Below are positions 18,706 through 27,185 of a stretch of DNA of 64,000 nucleotides, one piece after another. Each line of letters starts with the position of its first letter. The first letter of the stretch is position 1. The notes under the pieces are model-generated. The model did no database searches, was not told the DNA's origin, and worked only from the letters and a program-made list of their open reading frames with translations. The stretch covers positions 7,688,001-7,752,000 of the forward strand of contig NZ_CP047020.1 of the NCBI RefSeq assembly GCF_009796285.1, written 5' to 3'. The DNA is from Streptomyces broussonetiae (GTDB taxonomy: Bacteria; Actinomycetota; Actinomycetes; Streptomycetales; Streptomycetaceae). The position numbers and the translations under genes are program-made.

Positions 18706-20049
18706 ATGCCTCGTCTCCGTCTTCGCCTGATGGTCGCGTTATTGAGCACACTGATCTGCGTACTGGCGGGCTGCGGGTCCGGCGATGACGGGCCGAGCCA
18801 CGGCCGGCGGCCGTCCGGTGCGCATGTGACGATCCGCGTGCCTGGCGATGCCCCGACGATCTCGGATGCGGTGTCTCTTGCTCACCCCGGTGACCTGGTG
18901 CTGGTCGCGCCAGGGGTGTACCACGAGTCGGTGAAGGTCTCCACACCCCGGGTCACTCTCCGTGGTGAGTCCCGGGACAAGGTCGTCATCGACGGGCGGC
19001 TGCAGCAGCCGAACGGTGTCGTCGTCGCGGCGCCCGGGGTGGCCGTGGAGAACCTGACCGTGGAGAACAACACGCAGAACGGGGTGCTGGTCACCGGTTC
19101 GGCGAAGGCGGCCGCCGGCCTGCCGGGGCGAAACGGCGGCTACGACACCGGCGACGAGCCCGTCACCTTCCTGAAGTCGTTCCTGGTCTCGTATGTGACC
19201 GCGACCCGTAACGGTCTGTACGGCATCTACGCGTTCTCCGCGCAGAACGGTGTCATCGAGCACTCGTACGCGTCAGGCGGGGCCGACTCGGGGATCTACG
19301 TCGGACAGTGCAAGCCGTGCCACGTCGTGGTACGGGACAACGTCGCCGAACTCAACGCGGTCGGTTACGAAGGCACCAACGCCAGCGGTGACATGTACGT
19401 CGTCGGCAACCGCCTCGTCGGCAACCGGGTCGGCCTGACCACCGACTCCGACCACCAGGAGAAGCTGCTCCCGCAGCAGGACGCCGTCATCGCGGGCAAC
19501 CTGATCGCCGCCAACCAGCAGACGGCCACCCCGGAGCAGGCCGACGGCGGGTGGGGCACCGGCATCGGCATCGACGGCGGCAGCAGCAACCAGTTCCTCC
19601 GCAACCGCATCGCCGACAACAGCAACGCCGGGCTGGTGATCACCGCGACCGCCGACATTCCACCGGTCGGCAACCAGATCACGGACAACACGTTCACCGG
19701 CAACGGCGTCGATGTCGGCTGGACGTTCCCCACTGCCACCCGGGGACGGGGCAACTGCCTGCGCGGCAACGAGCTCCGCACCACGGTGCCCGCCCGGCTC
19801 GCGACCACCACGTCGTGCCCGGTCCCGGCCAAGGCGCCCTCACCGGACGGCCGGTGGGCGATGCCGACGGCACCCGGCGGCATCCCGTTCACCGAGGTCG
19901 CGGCGCCAGGTCCACAGCCGCAGTTCCCCCACGCCCTCACCACGGGCGCCACCGCCGTCCCGGCCATTCCGGCCCTGCCCGACCCGGCAGGCATCCCGCT
20001 GCCGTCGGCGTCCCTGCTCGCCGCGAACGCGCGGGTGCAGACGCCATGA
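18706..20049 (+). CDS. Right-handed beta-helix lipoprotein
   Basis: 447 residues from the ATG at 18706 (AGGATGAGG just upstream). A type II signal peptide ends in the lipobox VLAGC. The body is a parallel beta-helix of the NosD/pectate-lyase type, seen as repeated turns such as NLTVENNTQNGVLV, VIEHSYASGGADSGIYV and NRIADNSNAGLVI. Such folds bind or cleave polysaccharides or serve as periplasmic chaperone-like proteins; no catalytic site can be assigned. It is divergent from the DyP peroxidase and ends 17 bp before the 3' end of the convergent gene. Confidence 0.85.
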   Translation: MPRLRLRLMVALLSTLICVLAGCGSGDDGPSHGRRPSGAHVTIRVPGDAPTISDAVSLAHPGDLVLVAPGVYHESVKVSTPRVTLRGESRDKVVIDGRLQQPNGVVVAAPGVAVENLTVENNTQNGVLVTGSAKAAAGLPGRNGGYDTGDEPVTFLKSFLVSYVTATRNGLYGIYAFSAQNGVIEHSYASGGADSGIYVGQCKPCHVVVRDNVAELNAVGYEGTNASGDMYVVGNRLVGNRVGLTTDSDHQEKLLPQQDAVIAGNLIAANQQTATPEQADGGWGTGIGIDGGSSNQFLRNRIADNSNAGLVITATADIPPVGNQITDNTFTGNGVDVGWTFPTATRGRGNCLRGNELRTTVPARLATTTSCPVPAKAPSPDGRWAMPTAPGGIPFTEVAAPGPQPQFPHALTTGATAVPAIPALPDPAGIPLPSASLLAANARVQTP

Positions 20050-20065
20050 GCGTCATGAACAGCGA

Positions 20066-20875
20066 CTACCGCGCCGGGGTGACTCCGGGCGCCGGCTCGA
20101 CCGGAACGTACTTCTGGGTGTCGAAATCGATGTCCACCGGCTGCGACGCGGAACCCACGCTGGCGCGGACCCGGTACATGGTGCCGTCCGAGCCGACCCA
20201 GTAGCGCACGTTGCCCGCCGTACCGGAGCGGTCACGGGAGGACGGCCCGGTCATGACGTCCACCGGGTGCCCGTCCACCTGGTCCCGCCCCCACCAGGCG
20301 GCGCCGTTCTGCGGCAGCAGTTCGGCGTTGTCCGGCCGGTCGCTGCCGAGACCGAGCGCGATGGCCAGCGAACTGTCCAGCGAGCTGCCGGAGGACTGCA
20401 GCGCACGGCTGTACCAGCCCGAGCTGGGCGGCGACGCGGGTGCGCGGGCCGGGGCGTTCGCCATCGGGTGGACGAACACCGAGGTGGCCGTCCACTCGAT
20501 CAGCCCGTCGCTGGACGTGTCGCGCCCGGTGCCGTGGACCACGCCGTAACCCAGCTTGCCCCGGTAGTCGACGGACCCGGTGACGACCAGCCCGCCGGCG
20601 GTGCCCGGCACAGTGATCGTCACCGCCCGGCCGTGCGCCTCGTAGTTGCGGAACCGCGTGATCGCCAGCCGGTTCGCCTCGTCCGACGTCAGCGCGCGCG
20701 GACTGCTGGAGCCGGAGCCGCCGCCAGTGAGGAGGAACGCGGCACCCACTGCGACGGCCGCTGCGCCGATGACTGCAGCCGCCCAGCGGGGCCGCAGCCA
20801 GCGGCGCCCGTCAGCCGCACGGCCTGGTGGGGCTTGCTGGATTCTCCCGCTCCGCACGCGGCTCGACGCTGACAC
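20066..20875 (-). CDS. Membrane-anchored extracellular hypothetical protein
   Basis: 269 residues from a GTG at 20875. A basic cytoplasmic tail (residues 1-30) is followed by one transmembrane helix (WAAAVIGAAAVAVGAAFLL) and an extracellular domain of about 215 residues with beta-rich character (TITVPGTAGGLVVTGSVDYR, WVGSDGTMYRVRAS). I do not recognise a named family. It follows the SdrD-like surface protein gene in the same direction with a 176-bp gap, so the two may be expressed together. Confidence 0.75.
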   Translation of the reverse strand: MSASSRVRSGRIQQAPPGRAADGRRWLRPRWAAAVIGAAAVAVGAAFLLTGGGSGSSSPRALTSDEANRLAITRFRNYEAHGRAVTITVPGTAGGLVVTGSVDYRGKLGYGVVHGTGRDTSSDGLIEWTATSVFVHPMANAPARAPASPPSSGWYSRALQSSGSSLDSSLAIALGLGSDRPDNAELLPQNGAAWWGRDQVDGHPVDVMTGPSSRDRSGTAGNVRYWVGSDGTMYRVRASVGSASQPVDIDFDTQKYVPVEPAPGVTPAR

Positions 20876-21051
20876 TCTTCTGATCCACCCTCTCGATCAC
20901 CACGCTGCTCGGCCGTCGCGCTGTCGCGGCGGCACTCGGCAGTCCGGTGACAGACGACGCGATGGCCGGTCCTCGTGGACCGGCCCAGACGTGATCTGCC
21001 CGACCGCGCCATCCGGGTCGCGGGCGGGCAGATCACTGTTGTTCGGTGCGT

Positions 21052-23568
21052 TCAGTGTTTCTGGGCGCGGCGCTTCCGACTCATGAACGCGATGAACAGG
21101 CCCGCACCCACCAGCAGACCGGCCAGGGCGATCATCTGCGGCAGTCCGGACATACCGGTGTGCGCCAGCGAACCCGTGTCCCCGCCGGCCGGGGCCGGGT
21201 TGTTGGCGGGCGGCGCGGGTGACGGCGGCGTAGAAGCCGGCGGTGAGGCCGGTGGCGAACTCGAGGTCGGGGTCGGGGTCGGTGTTGCCTTCGGGATGTA
21301 GACCCCGGCATCGATGGTGTGATCGACCCCGCCCGGCTTGTCCGGCGCTGTGACAGGCGCGTAGCCGTTGCACAGCTGTCCGGTGGTCGGCGGCGTCACG
21401 TTGGAGTCGTGCGCCCGGTTGGCACCGGCTCGCGGGAGTGTGAACCGCAGCTCGCTTGCCGGGGGTTGGCTGGGCACCTTGCCGGTCTCCGCGGTACACA
21501 CGTCGAACTGCACCGTGTATTTCGCACCCGGCGTGAGCTGGTACGCGGCGCCGACCCCACCGAAGTAGTACTCGCCGGCGGCGTCGGTTTTGGTCGTGGC
21601 GACCTGCTTGCCGCCCGCGTCCAGCAGGTTGATCGTCGCCCCGGGCAGCAGCGGTTCCGCCGGGTCCTGGATCCCGTTGTGGTCGCCGTCGAACCACACG
21701 AGGTTGCCGATCTGGATCGGCGCGTTCTCCGCCGCGTACGCGATGTCGCCGAGCCCGCCGGCCTTGCCGAACCCGTTCTGTTCCTGGCCGACGAATTGGT
21801 ACGCGTTGGCGTTCGGAGCGTTGCCCGGGCCCTGACCGGTCGTGATGTCGTAGTAACCGGTCCCGCTGGTCTCGATATTGGTGGTCGGGTCGAACTCCGT
21901 GCTGACAACCCACTGCTGCTGAGGAATGTAGGCCACCGCCCCCAGTGCGGTCTCCTGGTGCCCGCCGACAAAGAAGTCGCCCGGGAAGTACTCGACGACA
22001 CCGGCGTCCTCGCCGTGATCGTTGGCGGGGGTGGCGTGGTTGGGGCAGTTTCCGGTGCCTTCCCACGCGTATCCACCGGCGGGATCGGCGCAGGCCATGT
22101 TGATGTCACCGCCGGACATGCCGAGTTCCGGCGTGTTGTTCCCCGGGCGGGGATCCAGCCCCTTGGCGCTGAGCACGTCCATGAACCGGTCGCGGAAACC
22201 CAGGACCATCGAACCGTCGCGGCCGAACGCGAGGGAGGCCAGCTCCGGCTGCGGATCGATGAAGGCGCCGCCCGCCTTCCGCTCGTCCCACGTGGCCAGG
22301 CTGGTGTTCCACGGGTTCCAGTGGGTGGCCTGGTCGATGTCGCCGGCCCCGGTGAAGACGGTGCCGCGCTTGTAGGAGAGCGCGTGGGTCAGCACCGTGG
22401 TGAACTTCTTGCCGTCGTAGGCGTACACGACAGCCTTCAGGTCGGCGCGCTGCTGCGTGCTCTCCGCGTCGCACACACCGCCGACGTAAAGCTTGTTGTC
22501 GTGGACGGAGAGACCGAACGGCCGCCAGTCGCCGGGCGTCGCGCACCCCGGGTCCGGGATCGGCACCGTCGCCTCGGGCACCGCGGCGGTGGTTCCCGTC
22601 GCGTCGAAGCTCACCAGGCTGCGGGTCAGCAGGTTCACCGCGTACAGCGTGGAGCCGTCCTCCGACAGAGCCAGACCGCCGATGCTCTCCTCGCCCGGTG
22701 CGTCGATGAACCCGGGATCCTTCACCATGTCGGCGGTGTCGTGCGGCGTGAGCGCAGCGGCCGGCACTCGCGCGAACAGCTTCGGGGCACCCCCGCCGCT
22801 GACCGGCACCGTGTAGATCGCGCCGGCGCCCTCCGGCCCGTACGGGGCGTACCGGCGGGCGAACGCGCTCTGGAACAGCCGGCTGCGGTACTTGTCGTAG
22901 GCCAGCCCGAACGTCGTGCCCACCTGGGCCTGCGTGGCCAGCGTGGCCGGGCACGACACGGCGGTAGGACACGTGCCGCGGGTCTTCGTCCCGAACGCCA
23001 CCAGGGCCCGGGTGTCGGTTCCGGTGGCGCCGTTCTGGACCGGCACGAAATAGCGCGAGTCCGGCAGCGCGTAGTCGGCCGGGTTCCACACCCCCGTCAC
23101 CACCGAGGCGTCCTTGCCGCCCGACACGTCCACGAACGACGTGAAACTGTCGAAGTGGTTCGCCGCCGTCGACGCGGGCGCCGCCCGCAGATAGCCGCTG
23201 TACGGTGCCGGGACACTGACGTCCACGCGGTACTGGCCGCCGCTCAGCACGGTCGACGCCGACACCACGACCTTTCCGGTGGCGTCCGTGACGCCGGTGA
23301 CAGCGTGCCCGGCAGGGTCGGAGATCTCCACCTTCATGCCCCGCTGCGGCACGTCCATCGTCGCGTTGATCACGCCGGTGCCGAAGAAGTCACGCAGCAC
23401 CTCGACCGTCAGCGTGCCGTCGGCGGTCGAAGCGGCGGCCGTTCCAGCCATTCCGGCCGTCGCCCCCACGGCGCCGCCTGCCAACAAGAGAACGGATAAC
23501 CCTATGCGCGCCAGCGGCCCCCCAAGCCTCGGGGCCGACTGGCGCGAGTCTCTGCCGACTCGGTTCAT
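21052..23568 (-). CDS. SdrD-like surface protein with LAxTG cell-wall sorting signal
   Basis: 838 residues from the ATG at 23568 (GGAG 9 nt upstream). After a Sec signal peptide ending near AAAST come about 450 residues of propeller-like repeats (GLALSEDGSTLYAVN, FGLSVHDNKLYVGG). An SdrD B-like beta-sandwich follows at about 640-770 (IGNLVWFDGDHNGIQDPAEP, AAGEYYFGGVG), then a Thr/Pro/Ser wall-spanning linker, LAHTG, a hydrophobic helix and RKRR. LAxTG is the class E sortase signal of actinobacteria, so the protein should be covalently wall-linked. No sortase gene is in the window. Confidence 0.88.
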   Translation of the reverse strand: MNRVGRDSRQSAPRLGGPLARIGLSVLLLAGGAVGATAGMAGTAAASTADGTLTVEVLRDFFGTGVINATMDVPQRGMKVEISDPAGHAVTGVTDATGKVVVSASTVLSGGQYRVDVSVPAPYSGYLRAAPASTAANHFDSFTSFVDVSGGKDASVVTGVWNPADYALPDSRYFVPVQNGATGTDTRALVAFGTKTRGTCPTAVSCPATLATQAQVGTTFGLAYDKYRSRLFQSAFARRYAPYGPEGAGAIYTVPVSGGGAPKLFARVPAAALTPHDTADMVKDPGFIDAPGEESIGGLALSEDGSTLYAVNLLTRSLVSFDATGTTAAVPEATVPIPDPGCATPGDWRPFGLSVHDNKLYVGGVCDAESTQQRADLKAVVYAYDGKKFTTVLTHALSYKRGTVFTGAGDIDQATHWNPWNTSLATWDERKAGGAFIDPQPELASLAFGRDGSMVLGFRDRFMDVLSAKGLDPRPGNNTPELGMSGGDINMACADPAGGYAWEGTGNCPNHATPANDHGEDAGVVEYFPGDFFVGGHQETALGAVAYIPQQQWVVSTEFDPTTNIETSGTGYYDITTGQGPGNAPNANAYQFVGQEQNGFGKAGGLGDIAYAAENAPIQIGNLVWFDGDHNGIQDPAEPLLPGATINLLDAGGKQVATTKTDAAGEYYFGGVGAAYQLTPGAKYTVQFDVCTAETGKVPSQPPASELRFTLPRAGANRAHDSNVTPPTTGQLCNGYAPVTAPDKPGGVDHTIDAGVYIPKATPTPTPTSSSPPASPPASTPPSPAPPANNPAPAGGDTGSLAHTGMSGLPQMIALAGLLVGAGLFIAFMSRKRRAQKH

Positions 23569-24136
23569 GGCATCACACTCCACACTTCACTTGTCATGAA
23601 AACGAAGCACCCGCTTCTCGCTGCACGTCCCGTTCGTGGCCCCAGGCGCGGACGCCTGTCGCGAACGCCACGGACAAGAAAAAGGGTCCACTGCCGTTGC
23701 GTGGACCGCTTTGTGGTGATCGCCTGAGGATATTGTGGGCGAACTGTAAAAGCCGGAGGCCAGGAAAGGCGAACGCGCGTTCAGAACCTCGGACAGGACC
23801 GCCCTGGGCTGTATATTTTCGCAGCTCAATCACGGTATCCCCGCCCCCACCGCCGACCTCACCGACCGCCATCGCGAGCAGCGCGCAATATTCTATGCGC
23901 GGGAGTCCAGCCGTCACCAGCAGAACCCCTGACATCAACCGGGATCCTTTAACAATCCCGGCGCGCCCAGAGAATGGCGACCGGAAGAGCATGCGACAAC
24001 GACGTGATGGCCGGATCGGGTCCGTTCAGTGTGTGACGCCTGGATGATACGTCTGGGACATGTCGGCTGCCCTATGCCGACGGCCGCCCGGTCGGGCTCG
24101 TGGTGCTCCTGTCGGGCGGCCGTCACACCATGACGG
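23569..24136. other. Intergenic region upstream of the surface protein
   Basis: 568 bp with no supported gene. It holds the promoter area of the leftward surface-protein gene and, at its right end, the terminator of the repeat-protein gene (24079-24124). Low-complexity open frames here are not convincing. Confidence 0.4.
24079..24124 (-). terminator. Rho-independent-type hairpin after the repeat protein
   Basis: Perfect 12-bp stem GACGGCCGCCCG / CGGGCGGCCGTC with a 22-nt loop. It starts 13 bp beyond the alternative-frame stop at 24137, and the uncorrected stop at 24123 falls inside it. This supports 24137 as the real gene end. Confidence 0.6.
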
Positions 24137-25817
24137 TCAGCTGTCGGAACGGAATGCTCCGTGGACTCGCAGGTCGCCCTGGATCGACACCTGGTCGCCG
24201 TCGACGTGCGTCCTCGGTGCGGACCGACAGGAGCCGGTTGGCGTTCACCTTCCCCAGGAACAGCGACTCCCCGTGGACGACCAGCTTGAACTGCTCGTGG
24301 TCGGTCGTCAGCTTGTCCCTGACCGTCAGGTCGCCCGCGATGACCGCGCCCTGGACCTCCAGGTTCCGCATGGGCCGGAGATCGCCGTTGACGGTGAGGT
24401 CGCCGCCGACGGCGGCGTTCTGGGCAGCGTTCAGATCGCCCTCGACGGTGAGACGTTCCTTCACCCGAGCCCGACGGGTGACCAGGTCGTTCAGGTCCGC
24501 CTCGCCGGCTGCGACGGTTCCCCACTGGCGGTTTCCGGCGCCTTGGAACACGTTCACCCCGGCGGGCGGGAACTCGATCCAGCCGGTGCTGCTGTCGCGG
24601 CCTTGAACCCACTTGGTGTTGATGCCGTTCAGGTCCGCCCTGTCAGCGTCGACGGTTCCCCACTCCCGCTTTCCGTCCTTGTGCACATGCACTCCGGACT
24701 GCGGGAATTCGAGCCACCCCTTGCCGGCGTCAAGCTCCCCCACCCACGTGGTATTCACGCCGTTCGCGCTGACCTTCTCAGCCGTGACGGTCCCCAAGTC
24801 GCCACCCTCGCCATGGCCTACCTTGATTCCGTCGGGCGGGAACTGGATCCACCCGGCACCGTTGTCGCGGCCCCGTACCGACGTGGTGCTCACGACGTCC
24901 AGCTCGCCCTTGGCAGCCGAGACGATCCCCGGCGCGCCGGATGCGCCGCGAATCTCCGCTCCCTGCGCGGAGAAGACGATCCGCCCCTTGTCCGTCGTGC
25001 CCTCGGCCCACGGGGTGTGTACGCCGTTGGTGGCGGTGACGCTGTCGAACTCGGGGCTGCGCAGCTGGACGGTGGTGGTGAGGAAATACCCCGGCTGTTG
25101 TCCCGTTTCGGGTTTGGCTATCAGGGTGTAGGTGGCGTCTCGCTTCGGTGCCTGGTCCGGCTGAGGTGACCACTGCCAGCCGGATGCCGACCGCAACTCG
25201 GCGAGCTCTACGCCGCCGTCCGGCCTCTGGATCTCGTACTTCAGTATGTCGGGGCCGTCCCACAGCAGGACGACGTTCTCGCCCGAGTCCACCAGCGCCA
25301 CCTTCGGGCGGAAGTTGCGCGGCACCTTGGGCGCCTGCTTCAGCAGGCTCAGAGTGACGGAGTGCTCCTGCACCTCCTCAGCCCTCCCCGAGGTCTCCGT
25401 CACCTTCAGCAGGACCAGCCCCGCCTTGCTGGAGACAGGAAAGCCGTCCAGCAGCAGGACCATGGAATCGCCCGGAGTGAACAGCCCGCCGTTCCGGCCG
25501 GCGGACACCGTGAGGACACCGTCCCAGTGCGACGTCGGCTCGTCCCTGAACCTCACCGAATACCCTCGCTGGATCCGCGCGTCGATCGTCTTCGGATCGG
25601 GCGTGAGATCGGCTTCCTCTTCCCCGCAGGGCACTTCCACCTCGATGGAGTACCAGGGCGCCCAGTCCCTGGTCGGATTGGAGATGACGATGTACACCGC
25701 CCCCACGGGCGCAGTCCCCGCCGTTCCACAGCGTTGTCCCGCCGGACAACCCAAGAGCCCCGATTTGCCATAATCGGCGCGAACCAGATCTGCCCTGGCC
25801 GAAAGAGGCAAGCGCAC
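24123..25817 (-). CDS. Repeat-containing hypothetical protein, apparently frameshifted at both ends
   Basis: The open frame gives 564 residues from a GTG at 25817. The N-terminal domain (VYIVISNPTRDWAPWYSIEV, then SSKAGLVLLKVTE) precedes three or four repeats of about 45 residues of the type WVQGRDSSTGWIEFPPAGV. A glycine-spaced beta-helix-like tail follows (VEGDLNAAQNAAVGGDLTVN). Near 24,209 the natural repeat pattern moves to another frame (HVDGDQVSIQGDLRVHGAF) and stops at 24137, while the uninterrupted frame becomes Arg/Pro-rich. At the start an ATGGCAAA at 25771 would be in frame after adding one base. The protein is probably cytoplasmic; function unknown. Confidence 0.65.
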   Translation of the reverse strand: MRLPLSARADLVRADYGKSGLLGCPAGQRCGTAGTAPVGAVYIVISNPTRDWAPWYSIEVEVPCGEEEADLTPDPKTIDARIQRGYSVRFRDEPTSHWDGVLTVSAGRNGGLFTPGDSMVLLLDGFPVSSKAGLVLLKVTETSGRAEEVQEHSVTLSLLKQAPKVPRNFRPKVALVDSGENVVLLWDGPDILKYEIQRPDGGVELAELRSASGWQWSPQPDQAPKRDATYTLIAKPETGQQPGYFLTTTVQLRSPEFDSVTATNGVHTPWAEGTTDKGRIVFSAQGAEIRGASGAPGIVSAAKGELDVVSTTSVRGRDNGAGWIQFPPDGIKVGHGEGGDLGTVTAEKVSANGVNTTWVGELDAGKGWLEFPQSGVHVHKDGKREWGTVDADRADLNGINTKWVQGRDSSTGWIEFPPAGVNVFQGAGNRQWGTVAAGEADLNDLVTRRARVKERLTVEGDLNAAQNAAVGGDLTVNGDLRPMRNLEVQGAVIAGDLTVRDKLTTDHEQFKLVVHGESLFLGKVNANRLLSVRTEDARRRRPGVDPGRPASPRSIPFRQLTVMV

Positions 25818-26007
25818 AGTTACGCATGATTCGGGGGCGAACGTGGTAGTACTCAGTGTTGCCGAGAACGGAGCTGTGACCTCCTGTTGCAGTGGGGTAA
25901 GTTACCGCTCCTTCGGGGTGGGCGCGTTCACAGGCAGAGTCGTTCGAACTGGGGCACCAGATGAGCCACCCCTGTGTGGACCGGCCTGACGGCCACCTGC
26001 GCTTTGC
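25818..26007. other. Promoter-side gap of the repeat protein
   Basis: 190 bp with no gene, upstream of the leftward repeat-protein gene; the dispersed repeat starts at its right end. Confidence 0.35.
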
Positions 26008-26212
26008 CTGCCGGAACACGGGCTCCGTGCGTGCGCGATGCGTGAGCGGACGGTCCGGCACGAGGTGTCACGAGCGGGATGGCGTACGCCGCCGCAGGGC
26101 GCTGATCAGGCAAAACAGCACCCCGTGGCAGCGTCGAGCACCCCCCGGCAAGGATCCAATCCCACTCCTAAAGCGGGGGTCTCAGGTTCGATCAGCCGAG
26201 ATAGGGCCGCTC
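26008..26212 (+). repeat. Dispersed repeat with tRNA-Arg(CCT)-like 3' half, copy 1
   Basis: About 205 bp, roughly 80% alike to 61411-61630 and in the same orientation. It includes the identical blocks GTGCGTGCGCGATGCGTGAG and CCCACTCCTAAAGCGG. The end, CTCCTAAAGCGGGGGTCTC followed by AGGTTCGATC, resembles the anticodon loop, 3' anticodon stem and T-arm of tRNA-Arg(CCT), a common integration target. The 5' half of a tRNA is absent, so it is not a working tRNA gene. Best read as an attachment-site scar. Confidence 0.6.
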
Positions 26213-26662
26213 ACGGTGCTCCAGGAAGTGACGGATCCGGAGCCGCTGCGTGTGGTGCATCGGCAGTTGATCAATCTCCGCCGGATGGACGAACCGCAGC
26301 TCCGTGGACTCGTCCGAGATCGCCAGTCGGTCGCCGACCACACGCGCGGTGAAGCAGACGTTGAACTGTCTGCGCACCTCACCGTCCGAGTAGACAATGA
26401 CGTGGCGAGGATCGGTGTACGTGCCCACGAGCCCCGTGATCTCTACGTCCAGACCCGTTTCCTCCTTCACCTCCCGGATGGCCGTTCCCGGGAGTGAGTC
26501 GGTCATCTCCATGCCGCCACCAGGGAGCGCCCAAAGGTCGTTGTCCCGCCGGCGCTGAAGGAGTACGCGCCCTTCCTCATCGGTAACCACGGCGGACGCG
26601 GCGACCACCAAGCTGTTCGGCTCAGGTGCCGCCGGGTCGTCGTAGTACTCGATCCGTGCCAT
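26192..26662 (-). CDS. NUDIX hydrolase
   Basis: 156 residues from the ATG at 26662 (AGGAGAAGA upstream). The Nudix box is GGGMEMTDSLPGTAIREVKE followed by ETGL; the usual first Glu is Asp here, while the REVKEE core that binds metal is intact. Such enzymes hydrolyse nucleoside diphosphate derivatives, often as house-cleaning enzymes. The start lies 2 bp from the stop of the truncated regulator upstream, so they were an operon. The gene's last codons overlap the tRNA-like end of the dispersed repeat. Confidence 0.88.
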   Translation of the reverse strand: MARIEYYDDPAAPEPNSLVVAASAVVTDEEGRVLLQRRRDNDLWALPGGGMEMTDSLPGTAIREVKEETGLDVEITGLVGTYTDPRHVIVYSDGEVRRQFNVCFTARVVGDRLAISDESTELRFVHPAEIDQLPMHHTQRLRIRHFLEHRERPYLG

Positions 26663-26664
26663 GG

Positions 26665-27066
26665 TCAGTCTTCTCCTATCGGCGTCGCGGTCTCCCACAC
26701 CGCATCAAAGCTGCTGGCGTAGGTGTCGAACATGCCGCCCTCTCCGTTGCGCCGAAGATGCCACACGGGAGCACCGTAGGCGTTCACGCCCCAGACATGG
26801 GCATTGACCAGCGCCTGGTCATCCGCACGATAGATCGAGTTGTAGAGCGTGGTGGCATGGGTCCGCACCTCGATGCCGGGTACCTCGGCCAAGGGGCGAT
26901 AGTGCATGAGGGCGAGTCGGCAGCGGGACTCGATCCCATGGCCGAACCTCTCTTCGCTACCGCGATGTTGGACGTTCGTGCTGTCCGGGTCGCCGATCGC
27001 GGTACGGACAGCACACCCATCGGCAGCTCGCTCTCGCAACAAGTCGTTGAGCGGGCCTTGTCCCAA
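26665..27066 (-). pseudogene. DUF5919-type regulator, 5' end removed by an IS4-type element
   Basis: About 133 residues remain (VRTAIGDPDSTNVQHRG, RFGHGIESRCRLALMHYRPL, ALVNAHVWGVNAYGAPVWHL). This is the C-terminal ligand-like domain (DUF5919, as I recall it) of XRE-type regulators that sit next to NUDIX genes in Streptomyces. The helix-turn-helix part should precede it, but the frame runs into the inverted repeat of the IS at 27062. The missing 5' part is not found on the far side of the IS, so it has been deleted. Confidence 0.7.
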
Positions 27067-27185
27067 GGCCGGGAAGTTAGCGTTTTCGCAGGTCCTGCAA
27101 GCGCGTTGAGGGTTCGAGGCGAAAGCACAACGGAGCTCGTTGGTACAGGCAGTCGACCAAGACAGCTTGTACGTGAGGAGCTCCG

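Noticed and set aside
26150..26212. A functional tRNA gene
   Set aside because: Only the anticodon-loop to T-arm part is present; there is no acceptor 5' strand or D-arm, and the T-arm has changes.
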